Shown piece by piece: positions 11,834 to 25,200 of a stretch of 64,000 bases of DNA. The notes beneath the pieces were generated by a model that saw nothing but the letters and a program-made list of their open reading frames with translations, was not told the DNA's origin and searched no databases. The DNA lies in assembly GCA_026874595.1 (NCBI GenBank), contig CM049315.1, positions 58,774,889 to 58,838,888 of the forward strand, written 5' to 3'. Positions within the stretch are counted from its first letter, which is position 1; every line of letters starts with the position of its first letter. The position numbers and the translations under genes are program-made. This DNA comes from Sipunculus nudus. Its lineage: Eukaryota > Annelida > Sipuncula > Golfingiida > Sipunculidae.

Positions 11834-14015
11834 CTATAACCATACACAACACAGGCAGACTACAACAAGTCCAGTGAGGATGTATAATGCCGTGGTGACC
11901 CAAAACGCGAAGTAGTACAGTGTGTGATCACAGTAGTAGAGACTTGCTCGGTCAGCGGTGTCCACGTACCCATATGCTCGGTAAATCCAAACGCTACCTG
12001 TAACGAACAAGATAAGATTTATGATAACTAGGATGTAGGAAGGCGACTACGTGTATCACAAATGAGATATGAGGATGGATGTATTCTACAAAACCGCGAC
12101 TCTAGGAGGCGCCACAAGTCTTGTGTACAAGAAAGCTGTCCAAATACCTCCTGAGTTAAGGGCATCAATGTATTCCACGAAAACGCGATTGTAGGTGGAA
12201 CCCCTAATATTTTCCATGACAACGCTGTCAAAGATGTACATGGAAAATTTAAGGCTTATATATCCAACTACTCCATAGATACGTGTAATTTTCACCAAAA
12301 ATAGACACACATATGACCAGTATGCGAAAATGGTTGTTCGTGGTGCAAACAATCTTCATTAGGCACCGATTCACATTTGACCCTTAAATGATGACGAATT
12401 ACTTAGGTTCCGTACAAGTGTCTAAAACCCGGTATTCGCGATTTTATTTTCAGCCATCGAATAGGATTTTACAACCGATTCCTAGCACTTATTACTACTA
12501 CTACTAACCCGATATAAACCAGGCAAACATGAAGCAATTAATAAAACAATCAGAAAGTCGGATGTTTTTTTCGTCTTCATCTTCCTCCTGATCTCATCCT
12601 CCTGTAGCCATGACAAATGAACCTGATGATGAAGAACACGCCAGCCACGATCAGGTTTGGGTATGTATCGCCCCACGGGGCAGCTGTTCAGGTGAATTGA
12701 CCCTGAAAGAATTAATTCAAACACGCACGGTCAGCTGAAAAACAATCCAGTGGTGTAAACTCTCGATCACCCGCCGAGTAAACAAAGAGCACGTGGTGAA
12801 CCAGCGGAGGACGTAACTGCAGTATCGGTTATAGCACGTTTATCCATATATTTTATTTCACCTTTTAATTACTTGTCTCATATATATTCTATATAATAAT
12901 CCTGGCGAACGACTGGCTGTTGTTGGATATAAATATAATCTTTCAGGAAGAATCCCTGGCTAGAACCTCTTGCTAAAATCCATGCAGTTGCCATTTTGTC
13001 ATTAAAATATATATCTAAATTAAAGCATTCATCGTTTTAAATCATGTATGGTGTTTAGACTGATCAAGCTGGTATGTACGATGAGTTATCTCTTTATTTC
13101 ACTTTAAAACTACTCTTTTTAATGCTTATCCTAAGAATCAAGTAAGTAGATTCGTTTTAAATTAAATGACAATATGTTGTCAAATCTACCTCGTTTCTCT
13201 TTGTTTAATTTCAGGAAAAACAATTAACTGATTAAATTCAAACAGACTAGTATTATCTTATATTCAGTAAGATAGGGTACATAGGGGAATATGAGCACCT
13301 TGTGAATTTTTGCATCATAGAAGTAGTAAATCGCCGTTGTCAGCATGTTCTCGGTTTGATTGGAAGGAGATAGTCTCATAGAAAGGCAAAAAGACGAAAA
13401 TACTGGTTTCTATAACGTTTTCAACAAATTAAGGACCAATCTTTTTCATTTGAAAATGTGCTAATATTACTCCATGCCATGCACGCTCATATTCCCAAAA
13501 GCGACACGTTTCACATTTATGTGAAGGCTAAATTATGTTACGATATATACCTTCACTAAAACCCTTTAAAACAAGCAATTAGACACCGTATGTGAGGGGT
13601 GATAATGTATATTTTAATTGTAATGCATCTTAGGTGCAAATCGAAGATTTCGGTATAAATCAACAATTTAGCAAAATTTAGCAAAAATTTTTAATGGATT
13701 TAAAGGAAATTTCATTCGCAAGTCTTAAAGCATCTCGGGCTTCGCTGTCATCAACCTCATCCGGGCGTTTGCCAAAAAACAGCAGAAGGCAGCACGTTTA
13801 CGCTCTCAAAATATTATTATCCCGGGATACTCATATTTCCCATATGTACCCTAAAAAAAGAGGTATACGTAAGATCTGGGGAGATTTTAGGGATTCCTTA
13901 CCTAGAACAATCTGGGCGACAGGAATGGCCAGAAGCAGACCGATACAGATGGTGCAAGTCCCTACAATGACAAACGTATATTACTGAATCAAATCGTCAA
14001 ATTAACCAATATTAT

Positions 14016-14613
14016 CAGGGGCGTAGCCAGGATTGAGGGAGGGGAGGGGGCCATGATCAGTGGCGGAGCCAGAAATTCGAAAACGGGGGGGGGGGGGGGG
14101 GGGGGGGGGCGCTAAACTGCATGTATGGGTACTATGAAAACAGTTATATATACGTGTATATCCACGTATATACATACATATATATATATATATTTATATA
14201 TATATATATATATATTACTATTAATAATAATATCATTATTACTATACGGTATAAATTTTAGTGTATGCAAATATGATTTTTTTTTATTTTCATTCATGAA
14301 CCATGGTTTCATTAATTTAGTTACAGGTACATGGGGAGGGTGTGGGACGGGGTATCCCTCTCCCAAATTGGGACATTTTTTGAATATGCAATGTAAAAAG
14401 GACATTTTGAGACAATTTTCACCCCCAAAAAATGAGGATTTCCTGTTCCTGAAAAAACTGTTCCTTTATGTCTATGCGTTATGTAGTCAAACTGTAGAGA
14501 TATTTTATATTTATATTTCTTCAAAATAAGGATATAACATTTCAGTCGTTTTCAAATGGATCAATGGCGCAAAGGCGCATTTACATTTGTAACTTGCAAA
14601 ATCTCTCATTTTA

Positions 14614-14673
<60 letters not shown>

Positions 14674-14759
14674 TATTAGATTAAGTGCAATTCCGAAAGG
14701 ACGACGAGTACTGGAAGCGACCGCGGGGGGGGGGGGGGGGCCCTCTGGCTACGCCCCTG
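14016..14759. mobile_element. 744-bp TIR element (MITE) with ATTAT target duplication
   Basis: The left end CAGGGGCGTAGCCAG (14016-14030) is exactly inverted at the right end (14745-14759). ATTAT flanks both sides (14011-14015 and 14760-14764). Inside there are poly-G runs near each end, (TA)n tracts and no transposase, so it is non-autonomous. It lies in what was the third exon or its upstream intron in TMEM272-like copy B; the matching copy A sequence is uninterrupted. Confidence 0.85.
14614..14672. repeat. (TA)n microsatellite
   Basis: A near-perfect TA run inside the MITE. A second (TA)n lies just outside it at about 14940-14985. Confidence 0.95.
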
Positions 14760-14941
14760 ATTATCTATACCAGCGGTACACCAATAATTTCACCATGCGA
14801 CCTGTGACATCCAGGATTTAGTGGCAGCCCTCATGAACGATTTCGAGAAATCGGGAGAAATTACAAACAAATTTTGATTTATCCTTTCCCGAAATTTTGG
14901 TGCCGATAGTGTAAGACATCATCAACATCATTTATATATAC

Positions 14942-14985
<44 letters not shown>

Positions 14986-15048
14986 CTAATCATGTTTAAA
15001 TTCCCTGTGGCTGAAGTAACTGCAATAGAAACTCGAAAAATATAAATA

Positions 15049-15120
15049 CAGTGAAACCTCTACATTGTTGGCACCCTTATTTACTGGGTCAAAATGCCAA
15101 CTTTGTAGAGGTGTCCACTG
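15049..15120. mobile_element. 72-bp foldback MITE at a TA target
   Basis: The ends are CAGTGAAACCTCTACA and TGTAGAGGTGTCCACTG, inverted copies with small differences. TA flanks each side (15047-48 and 15121-22). Nearly the whole element is arm, with a short centre. TA flanks and CAGTG ends fit a Tc1/mariner-type non-autonomous element. Confidence 0.7.
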
Positions 15121-15479
15121 TATGGATGTCTTGATCACATGATATATAAAAATAAGGCCTTATGCAAACCTGTCTAATGCTTCCATGATAACATGCTTGA
15201 CCAATATTTGAAAAGTACTTGATTACTTTCAGGCAGATACTTCAAACCACTCTTGAGCTACATACATAGATGCATGAAACCCAAAACCAATGGCGCCACC
15301 GGTATTGTACATACAACAAAACTATCGGAGATGTATAGATGTGCATAATTTCAGGCTTATATATCAAATCCCTTCTGAGAAATAAGCAGGGACATACACA
15401 ATGCAAAAGTCAATGTAGGTGGCAACACTAGTCTTGTGTAGGAGGAATCATCAAAGATGCATGAATCAGCTAAAATTTC

Positions 15480-17420
15480 AGGCCAATACATCAAACTTCT
15501 CTTTAGTCAGATGCGCTGGACTGACCGTGTTCAGCTGTGGAAGGCAGTTGCTCCCAGAGTAAACCGGAACTAATGCCTAATGCAGCTACTGCACGTGGTG
15601 AACTCTTGACCTGTACGTGACTATACTGACTGAACTCTTGACCTGTTGCCTAATATGAAACAGTTTGCAGTCTACCGACGCTATAAATAGACAGACTGAA
15701 ACTTGGCTTCTTCTTAAATCTGAAATAGTTGGCAGTCTGCCAAGCTATTTATAGATAGAGACACAATCTTGGCCAGTTGATAAATCTGTTTAAACATACT
15801 AAAAGACTTTGGCAACAATGCTATTTTCAAGCTGACATATTCACAAGATTTTTTTATTAAATGTTTAGAATAATAACGTAAGCCCATTGAAAGTGAAATC
15901 AGAGTATTGATAGAATTTCTTCATGGATTTATCTTACACATAAGTTGGATATGGACACCAATAATTTATGTTCCCTGTACAGCTGTACTTGTATATCCAT
16001 GGAGCTCAGTCTGTTAATAAATAAATCTACTACCTTTGTTTATCAAAGTATCTCATAGTTCTTTAACTGTTAAAGGTCCAATAATTCAGCCAAACTTCAT
16101 TTAAGTAATATGAACAAAGGCCACCTAAGAATCATTTTTGAAACAACTGTTATGTAGAAGAGAACTATTGCAGCCCTCAAGACCAACTTCAGCTTTCTAT
16201 AACTCTACCTAAATTCAATAAACCCAATCTAGTCTTATATACAAGTAATTGAGAAAAACCGATCCTAGGATAATTCTTGTGAAAAATTAAACAAATCGGC
16301 TCAACAGTTTCATCACAAAACATTTTTAATGTAGAAGCTGAAAGTGACTAAAACTGTGAGATTTTTTCCCCCGTAAAAACAGGACAATGCAGGTGGTGCC
16401 AAAAAACTCAAAAAAAAATTCAAATATGATACAAGTGACCAAGATTTGCATTAACTTGATGTTGCTAGATCCAGCTGCTCCTGCCTGAGAAATTATGGAT
16501 TAATGTACTGATGACCGATGACCCTTGTACAAAAAAAGTCGATGCAGGTGGCACCACCAATACCTCAGTTTCAAAAATGATTCATGTGACCAATATTTGC
16601 ATAAAATTTGCTGATGATAGCTCCTGCCATTTCTGAGATTATTATGCCAGTATGCTTACTTGGCAAAATGAGTAAGTCCAAATTCCTGTAACTCGACAAA
16701 ATATCATCGAGCCCAAACCATTGGAACAAACTTGAGAAACCTCTCTTGAGAGATCTCCGGATTCATTTCTGTGAATAACTAGAATACTGTTAGTCGACAA
16801 GCGACTACTTGTATCGCCAAAATCAGTGTAGGACGGGTGACGTTAGGCATGGATGAGTGGCAAAGGCGAAAAAGAGTTAGATGTGTTACATATTAGCATG
16901 GATGTCTGCCACGTAAACATGGTTGTAGGTGGCTCCCTCTGTTATTTGAACGAGAAACTATCCAAGATGTATACACATGCAAAATTTCAGGTTGATAGGT
17001 CAAACCACTGCCCAGATATGAGTGATTTTAACACAAGACAAACGAACAGATGGACGCTGTGCAAAAATGGTTGTAGGTGGCGCCACCAGTTCCATCTATG
17101 ATTAAGAGTTTTTCGAAATCTAAATACATGCAAAATTTCAGGAACATATGTCAAACCAGTCCAGAGATATTAGCATGGATGTCTGCAGCGTGAACGTGAA
17201 TGTAGGTGGCGCCACCTGTCATAAAATCAAGAAAGCTATCCAGGATATATACACATGCCATGTTTCAAGTGAATTAGTCAACCACTGCAGAGATATGAGT
17301 GATTTTAACCACAATGCAGACGAACAGATGGAAGCTGTGCAAAAATGATTAAAGGTATTTTTATCCTTTTCCCTGAAAAATTTAGGTCAATGCAGACAGC
17401 CAAAAATTAAGCTCAATCCG
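15480..17420. repeat. Diverged units of the GGTGGCGCCACC repeat family
   Basis: Recurring phrases such as TTGTAGGTGG, CAAAATTTCAGG, AGATATGAGTGATTTT and GTGCAAAAATGGTT appear at intervals of roughly 130-300 bp. Exact 12-bp cores lie at 17076-17087 and 17205-17216. The open frames starting at 16853 and 17148 are products of this repeat, not genes. Confidence 0.65.
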
Positions 17421-18349
17421 ATAAAGTTTTTAGATGACTAATTTTTTTTCAAAAGATTTTACGATGCCAGTTCCTGCCAGTTTTTAGTATTAGTTAACGT
17501 ACGGAAGACAGACGATGCCACACCACCGCATTAGCTCACAGGTCCGCTAAGACAGAGACAAAACTGGACTGCCAGAAACAGCCCTTTGTATAGAGATGCC
17601 CACCATATGGAGAAGCCCACTTTGAGAGCTTCCACTGAGTGTATACTTATATGATAATGCATATTATAATGGGATTTGGAACACGATAGCTTCACCTTTA
17701 TTGTTAATGTAACCTACATGAGCTAAGAATGAGGGTGCCGCCTCGTTTGACAAAGTCACAGAATCCGTCAGAGTTTTTTTTTTTGGCGTTCTTCAGGTGA
17801 CCGCACAGTGATTCATACGAAGGTTGGAATTCTGTTGAAAAAGAAACCTGAAGGTAAATGACATATTATTATGAACAAAACATGTAATTAGCCGTCATCA
17901 ACTTATCAATATAATCAGAGTTTTATCGTTAGAATGTTATCGTTTTCATTTTCCAACTCAAAATTCAGATTCCAGTAGACCTATTTCACGGTTTTCGGCC
18001 AATATGCAAATCTGTATTTTAACTGCGTTAATTAGCTTGATGTCCTTGGGCTTAAATATCGTTCAAGTACAAATGTGCGATCGCCACCTTAAAAAAAACA
18101 CGACAATGAAGCGACTATCGACTAAATCGACGTCAAGTGGTACTAGACGCCATCTATACCACTTTCTTCGCAACATTGTGAGAGTAGCCAAAGCGTTCTG
18201 TCAAAATTGTCATTTCATATGTTGCTTCAAACAACATTTAGAGGAAGAAATGTAACGTACAAAGCATGCATGACATTATACAACAGCACACTATATAAAT
18301 AATTCATGTGCAATTACTACATGCATTTCAGACTTAGGCATTAAATAAT

Positions 18350-18830
18350 ATTCTGTTAAAGGGCACAATTACTTATCTGACCTTTATAAATTAAAGGTTA
18401 TCCCTTGGAGCTTTTAATAAAATAGGCAAGAAAACGTGGATATCACCGCACACAGGCTGCTTGATTTGTTTATATTAACCTTTTTATAATATGTGGTTAC
18501 CAGTCAAAATAATCAAACCAAATTCATCAAGGGCATCTGACAGCAAGTCGGATACGCCAGATCTTTGAAACTGACGTTTTGGAACAAGTGACCTTTCTAC
18601 CTCCAAATATATATTCAAGTTGCAACATACCACCTTAGGTTACATTTTTTTCCTGTTTGTTAACATCACTGTGTTGACAAACATGTTGTTGATAACAAGT
18701 TCACACATCCTTCATGAAGGTATGAGAACTTTTCACAACCAAAATTACTCTCAGATCATTAAAATATACACAGGGGAAGCCAGGAATCACATAAATTCTT
18801 TTTTCAAAAAGGTAGGTGAATGAGCAGCTT
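18350..18830. repeat. Segmental duplicate of 35250-35730
   Basis: Long shared stretches (for example ATCCCTTGGAGCTTTTA, CACACAGGCTGCTTG, CACCTTAGGTTACATTTTTT) run in the same order in both. This belongs to the duplicated unit around the TMEM272-like copies. Confidence 0.8.
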
Positions 18831-19199
18831 TAATATTTGGCATATCTTTCTTTTCCTTGCTGACCTGTCTGCGCATGCTCGTAGGCTGGAGGACTGACAG
18901 TTAGGACATCACCGTAATCCCCAGATAAGGACGCCTCAAGGTAAACAGGGTGGCCCGCTCCAACCGCTCCCTTGACAACAGAAATTAAATACTATAATAA
19001 AGTGTTAATATGTGTACATTTTCAAATATGCCCCAGTCACACATACCCGGTATACCTTATACTTATAGCTAACAGGTTTATGCGCCAACCTGTGGTTGCT
19101 AGAAGTTTGTGAAAAAAAATTGATGGGATTTTTTTTTTCAGTTTGACTCCTGATCATATATAGGAAATAAGAATAATTAAGAAAAGAGAATCTGAGTCG

Positions 19200-20460
19200 C
19201 GGACAGAAAGGGTGAAATTCAAGATGGCTTCTGTACCATTGAATTATCTATAATACGAGAGGGCATAGAACTGTGCGACTGATTTGGTATCTCTTCGTGG
19301 GGCTTTTGTTGTCAGGGTCCGCCTCGATGTCGAATTTGATTCTGGTGAAATTCAGTATGGCTGTCACATATACTGCTGTTTCAATCATAACTCGCAAAGG
19401 CATGAAGCTGGGTGATATAGTTTGGCGTCTTTCAATTGTTTTAAGTGTGAAGGGTTTTGTTTTGGACCACAACCATAACCGTGTTCAGGGCTACAATATG
19501 ACCATGTATCATACACAGTTACATTAGATTAGGCTTTCCTTATCGCAAATGTACTCAACATGTAAATCATATAAAACCTGTGTATCTTTTATTGTAGTAT
19601 ACAGGTATATTAAACTGGATACACACATTCGTACAAAACCACTGACGAGGTTGGTATACCGTATGGTGTTACTGAATATACATCGGGCTGATTTCAAGAC
19701 CTGGTGTATTGTTAAGAAGGCACAAGCGTTAAATAAATATTCAAATACAATCAATCAAGTTATATTGCTCACTATCTGACTGGTACGTGGCTAGATCCAT
19801 TCATTGTTTGATCGGTTAACTATGTTGAAATAATTGAATAAGTTTAAAGGCTCTATTCACTTTTTGACTACCGATGGACATCGGATAAACAAGTTAATAT
19901 TTTTTAATGTTACATAACTTTGAGTATAATCACAGCAAACTGTTATAGTATTGAAACCAATGCCTGCACGGCTCCTTACCTCAACTGTTTGGTGTATCTG
20001 TGGCATTGTGAATCTATTTTCTTTCCTGTTATTTTCAAATACTGCAGGCTTTATTGCAAAATTCTAGCCACTGTATACATGCGGTCTGTAACACTTACAA
20101 TATACAAACACAAAACATGCTTATCAAAGGTGAAAGTTATACCACTAAGACGTGTTATCTAACGAATTACGGGCTTCTCCCGTGTATGTCAACTAGCAGC
20201 ATATATACTGTACTCGTTACCCGAGTCCTTGACTCTCCCCTAGAAATAAATATATGCGAGTCAATGTATCTCTGTATGTGTCGTTACCAAAACAAAAGGT
20301 ACAATGATAAAGCAATTCTCTTTGCTGCTTGAATATAGGTAACCATGAAAAAACAATTCGTGGGATCATATAATGTTCATCATGTCGCATTCCTGACAAC
20401 TGCATGCTGTTCCTTGCTGGGAGACACAAGGGTATCTTTTTCACTCGGCCCACAAGTCTG
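19200..20460. repeat. Segmental duplicate of about 28650-29720
   Basis: Matching segments run in the same order, including GATCCATTCATTGTTTGATC with its counterpart near 29130, and the stretch ending TCGCATTCCTGACAACTGC at about 20385 and 29700. Lying 5' of copies B and A on the minus strand, it may hold their promoters. I see no reading frame conserved between the two copies. Confidence 0.7.
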
Positions 20461-20499
20461 ATCCAAGCTCCGGGAAACCTCTTGTTAAGACAATCGTTC

Positions 20500-20662
20500 C
20501 CAGAAGCGGATCTAGGGGGGAATTAGTACCAGGGGGTTCGGACCCCCCCCCCCCCCCGCCCTTTTTTTCATCCGAAGCAACTTTTTTAAGGGTTTCAGAC
20601 AAAATTTTGCGGCCTGCCCCCCCCCCCCTTTTTTTTCCCCTAAACATTGGATCCGTCCCTGG
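20500..20662. mobile_element. Short TIR-like element with poly-C/poly-T interior
   Basis: The ends CCAGAAGCGGATCTAG and GGATCCGTCCCTGG are imperfect inverted repeats. The interior is C- and T-homopolymer rich. It resembles the poly-G MITE at 14016 in style but has different ends. The target duplication is unclear (perhaps TTC). Confidence 0.5.
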
Positions 20663-20984
20663 TTCCTGTATTAGTACCGAGTCCCCCATGTACAGTGGAA
20701 ACAAATGGCTTTGGTTTATTTGGGGAGGGTTTATTCAGTCAAACCAAGAGAGTGTAGACAAGAAAATGTAGAACGTGGTGTATATTTATGGACCATGGTG
20801 TATTTGGTTGGTTTGTCTATTAGCAACTTTACATTAACTTTATCAAGAGGATTTTGGGTGTGCCGCGGAACAAGCTTAGTGGCGGGAAAGTTGGACACAA
20901 TCTTGCAACCAGAAACTTCAGAAATTCTACAGAAATTTCAAAGGGGCTCGCAGCCATACATCAGGGTAGTGATGACTACTGCGT

Positions 20985-21125
20985 TATAGACCTGGATCTT
21001 GGTTTTAAAATGGATGCCTCTACGCTCCAAGGTATGGAGCGGAGTCTACCAAAAGCAATGCTGGATTTTGCTACCCTGCTGTTGACCTCATCATCTATGT
21101 TTACTGTTTTGGCAATGTTCTCCCC
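20985..21125 (-). pseudogene. LINE fragment, C-terminal region
   Basis: Translation on the minus strand gives DDEVNSRVAKSSIAFGRLR, a phrase typical of the region after the reverse transcriptase in common non-LTR elements. Only about 45 codons remain. It lies head to head with the LINE piece starting near 21205, so it is not one intact element. Confidence 0.65.
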
Positions 21126-21204
21126 AGATATGTGAATTTGTTCACAACCTTCAGATTTGATCCATGTACAATAATGGAGGACTCATCATATTGCTTTCCT
21201 GGTG

Positions 21205-21450
21205 CAGGTTGGTGCATCACTAACGTCTTCTTTATGCTGCTGATGCCATTCCTGCTGAAATATACAAGACCGGCTTACCCACATTGATACAGAAGCTCCA
21301 TGAGTTATTCCTGTCCTTTTTGGAGAAAAGTATACACTGCTACAAGAATTCAAAGACGCTTCCATTGTCCACCTATACAAGCGCAAAGGAATCAGACACA
21401 ACTGTGGCAACCACAGAGGGATTTCTTTGCTCAATTTAATTTCCATCGCT
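21205..21450 (+). pseudogene. LINE reverse transcriptase fragment
   Basis: One plus-strand frame reads DAIPAEIYKTGLPTLIQKL. After a frameshift, another reads FKDASIVHLYKRKG and NHRGISLL. These are the usual N-terminal reverse-transcriptase phrases (DAIPAE.YK; FKDA.IV.LYK.KG; NHRGISLL). The catalytic YADD part is missing, so this is a truncated, frameshifted relic. Confidence 0.75.
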
Positions 21451-22219
21451 CTGAGGAGTGTTATACAGAAACCTAGTGTTGATATATTTTAACTTTTAAA
21501 TGCAAAACGCTCGCAAAACTAGGTCAGCATAGGTAGCGCCACCAAATGCAGCCCATCCAAGCCATTCCTTATTCGAACCATTGCCTAGGTGGCTTATACT
21601 TGATAACATTGGTGATGATTGGTGTGTTCTAACTGAGTCATTCCATTGGCTTGATCTATGTTTATTGCTCAGTTTCTGGCCATATAAACATACTCGCAAG
21701 CCTCTGGCAGCTACGCTTTCCGAGACCTTGATTTCATCGTGCCGCTCTGACGTCTATTTCAATATAATTGAACCAATCAAATGAATCGTGTACACTTGTT
21801 CTACGCATTTCCGGAGCACGTTCTGCTTTGGTTGGAGGGCATCGAGTATTTGTCCAAGCAGATAAGAAAGCCATATAAGAATATCCCGTTTCTGGTGCAT
21901 GTGTTTTCGTTCAAAAGATGGGTGAACAGTTTATTGTTTATATTTGGTTCGTTGGATTTGAGCGTTATTTGTGAGTTCGGCCCAAGAGCTGAATACGTAG
22001 TTGCTACACCCCTGAAAGTACGACGGTGGTATGGCGTGGAGTCAGGTCAGTGCCGAGTTATTAATTCAAATGTGTGATCCCGAGTTTCAATTTTTAAATA
22101 AATTGTTCGCATCAGTTGCTTTGAGCTTATGATTATTGAAATGATAAACAAAGTACACAAGAATAAGAGAATGATCCGGAAAATGAAAATTAAAATTAGA
22201 AATTTACTTAACCCCTAAT
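21451..22219. other. Non-coding, partly duplicated near 32.7 kb
   Basis: Bases about 21830-22210 share ordered segments with 32685-32880 (GGCATCGAG, TTGTCCAAGCA, GTTTCTGGT, ACAAGAATAAGA). This is the 3' flank of copies A and C of the membrane-protein gene. Confidence 0.55.
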
Positions 22220-25200
22220 TCAGGTGATTATCAATACACAACACAGGCAGACCAAAATTCCGGCGAGGATGTGTCCTGCCGTGGTGACAGAAAACGCGAA
22301 ATAGTACAGGGAATGATCACAGTAGTGGAGACTTGATCGGTCAGCGGTGTCCACGTACCCATAAACGCTGTAAATCCAAACGCTACCTGAAACGAACAAG
22401 AAAAGGTTTATGATAACTATAGGATACGAGAAATCAAAAAGAGTCTACGTCTGTCAGAAATGAGTTATGGGCATATCTGCAAGAAGGATGAATTATACAA
22501 AAACGCGATTGTAGGCAAATTTGAGACAGATACGTTATAAATTTACTCCTTAGTTGAGGGCATCAATACGAACACGCGACTGTAGTTGGCGCCACCAGTC
22601 TTCTTTATGACAGTGCTGTCCAAGATGGATGGACATGCACAATTTCAGGCATAACCACTCCAAGTAATTTTAAGTTTAAAACTTTTTAACGGTAGTTAGA
22701 ATTATGATAGAGAAAAAATGTATTTGAGATATTGTACTGTAGTTTAATATTAGTTCATTAAAAAGTTACTTGGGGCTTAAAATAGTGTACCTTTTAAAAT
22801 GTTTATTTTTGTGTACACTTTAAGAGGTCTAATATGAATTTAAAGCACTTTTGAATTGAATTTAGATATAGGGATTTTTCAAACAGTTATGTAACCTTAA
22901 AGATGCGTTTCCACGTGCGTGTAAATGTGTGTATATACGTGAAAATACACTGTGTTATTCAATTAATTACAATGATTTTATAACTGTGTTGAACAGACGT
23001 GTAAGTAAATGTATATGCGCTAAGTTCGCCATAGGAGCGATTTTCATGCGTAGGGTCTGCGTGAAATGATGAAACCCGCCCTTTCGTTTCCCGCCCTTTC
23101 GTTCGGGGATAGACCTGTTAAATGAACTGTATCCTATGCACTTCTGCCATAGATGCATATACGCACGCATGGATTCATAATATTTTTTTTATCTACGCAT
23201 TATTACTATTACTTCTACTACTACTATTACTACTAACCCGCTATAAGCCAAGCCAGCATGACGCAATTAATTAAACAATCAAATGGATGGATTTTTATAT
23301 TATCTTCGTCTTCCTGATCTTTTATCCGTCTGTATTGTTGACAAATGAACCTGATGATGGCGAACACGCCAGCCACGATCATGTAGATGGGTATGTATCG
23401 CTCCACTGGACAGTTGTTAAGGTGAATTGATCTTGAAAGAATGAATTCAGACACGCACCTATACCTGAATAGCACGTTTTCCATATCTTTTTTCAAGTAA
23501 TTATTTGTCTTATATTCTACTTAATATTCCTTGCGATCAACAGGCGGTTGTTGAAAACAAATGTAAACTTATTTCAGGTAGAATTCCTTTTCTAGAACCT
23601 CTTGTTAAAATCCATCCGGCAGCCCTTTTATCAAGATATTAGATTCCTAAATTAAAGCATTCACCATTTTCAACCATGTATACGGTATTTGTCTGATCAA
23701 GTATGCAAGTAGTAATCTTTCACGATTCTTCAAATAACCCATCGAGCTCAAGCCACTTTTCAATGGGCTCATGTTTAACTAAATGACAATATATCATCTA
23801 CCTTGTTCCTTTTTGTATTATTTTAAAAGAACTGATTAAAACAAAATAACATTATTTAATATTCAGTTTAAGATAAAAAAAAGAGAGATATATACGTTAA
23901 ATCTGGGGAGATGATGGGATTCCTTACCTAGAACAATCTGGGTAACAGGAATGGCCAGAAACAGACCGATACAGATGGTGCAAGCCACTACAATGACAAA
24001 CACAATTGAACCACCAACCATCACTAGTATATATAAACCAGTAGTATCAAATACTAGCGATATTCCCAATTATATAGTCATACGACCTGTGACATCTATT
24101 TTTGAGTGTCCAGGCGAAAATATGTGCGGAGACAGTAAGGTGGCAACGGGATGTTTATCGGCAAAGTTTATAGCGGAATGACGCTTCTTTTTAAATCCCT
24201 CTAATCCACAAATTAACATAGGATTATAGTAAAATATGGTACAATGATCCACCCCCATAAGGAATCACTTAGACATGATTGCATTAGGTGCTGGCCTATG
24301 CAAAAGGACCATTAATTCCATGTCAAGGTAGAAGATATTTTTCAGCTTTATTAAACTATAACTCAGAGCAAAGGAAATTTATTAAGTATAAGTTAAAATG
24401 AATCATTTTCAAACTTGGCTAATAACGAATTCATGTGTATGAGCCTTAAAAGTAGCTGTAGGGACTTTTCAGTTTCACGGTTTCTTTTACTAACCGATTC
24501 CAATATAGATATGAAGTTATATGATAATATATATGGGATTTGGAATACGTTAGCCTGACCTATATTGCTAATATAACCTACATGAGCCGGAAATCAGAAT
24601 GCCGCTTTGTTTGAGAAAGTCACAGAATCCGTTAGAATTTTCTTTGACGTTCTTTAAGTGCCCACAGAGTGACTCGTACGAAGGTGGGGCTGCTGTTGAA
24701 AAAGAAACCTGAAGGTTAATGGAATTTTATTCTGAATGAAATATGTAATTAATTGTCATCGAGTTGTTAATATCCAGTTTTAGCATAAGAATGGTGTCGT
24801 TTCCATCAATGAACTTAAAACTTAAAGAATACCCCTCAGAAAATATTACATGGTTTTCGGAGAATATTCCAAACCTTTAGTTTGAATACAATAATTATTT
24901 TTATATCCTTGGGCTACAATAACGTTTGAGTACATATGTGTGATGTTCACCGAAGAAATACGAAACTGAAGCGATTATTGACTAACTCGTCGTCAGGTGG
25001 CACCACTCCGGACGCCATCTACCGCTTCCGTCGCAACTTTGTGAGACTAGTCAAAGCGTTCTTTCCACGTTAAATTAAGGTATATGAACATTTGTAATAA
25101 GATGTGTATGATCTCATGGTATTGGTTAATTTTGGCTAAATACAAAAGTTCCCTAGCAATACCATCCCGGTATCTCCAATTAACTTGTTTCTTACGTTGT

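Larger units (their letters stand above)
11834..18970 (-). pseudogene. TMEM272-like four-pass membrane protein, copy B (decayed)
   Basis: Exons read on the minus strand: 18970-18865 (35 codons, PPAY motif), 17831-17718 (QPSYESL), about 13990-13902 (membrane segment ending IPVAQIVLG), 12702-12509 (IHLNSCPVGRYIP), and 11997-11834 (GSVWIYRAYGYVDTADRA, CDHTLYYFAF, stop TAG). The first, second and last join in phase 1 with good GT/AG sites. Two defects suggest loss of function. Compared with copy A, the fourth exon lacks 2 bases just after the YIP codons, shifting the third membrane segment out of frame. The 5' part of the third exon has an in-frame TAA and ends about 20 bp from a MITE insertion (14011). 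A poly-A run in exon two encodes AKKKN. The first membrane exon and the last exon are well conserved. The family assignment rests on the CPxxxYIPIY, GxVWIY and YCDxxLYxFAF pattern. Confidence 0.65.

Noticed and set aside
14125-14529. 134-codon plus-strand frame
   Set aside because: Lies inside the MITE, starts in a TA microsatellite and has low-complexity Ile/Tyr content.
18004-18255. 83-codon plus-strand frame with a hydrophobic start
   Set aside because: It looks like a signal peptide, but the paralogous stretch near 24900-25080 does not keep the frame.
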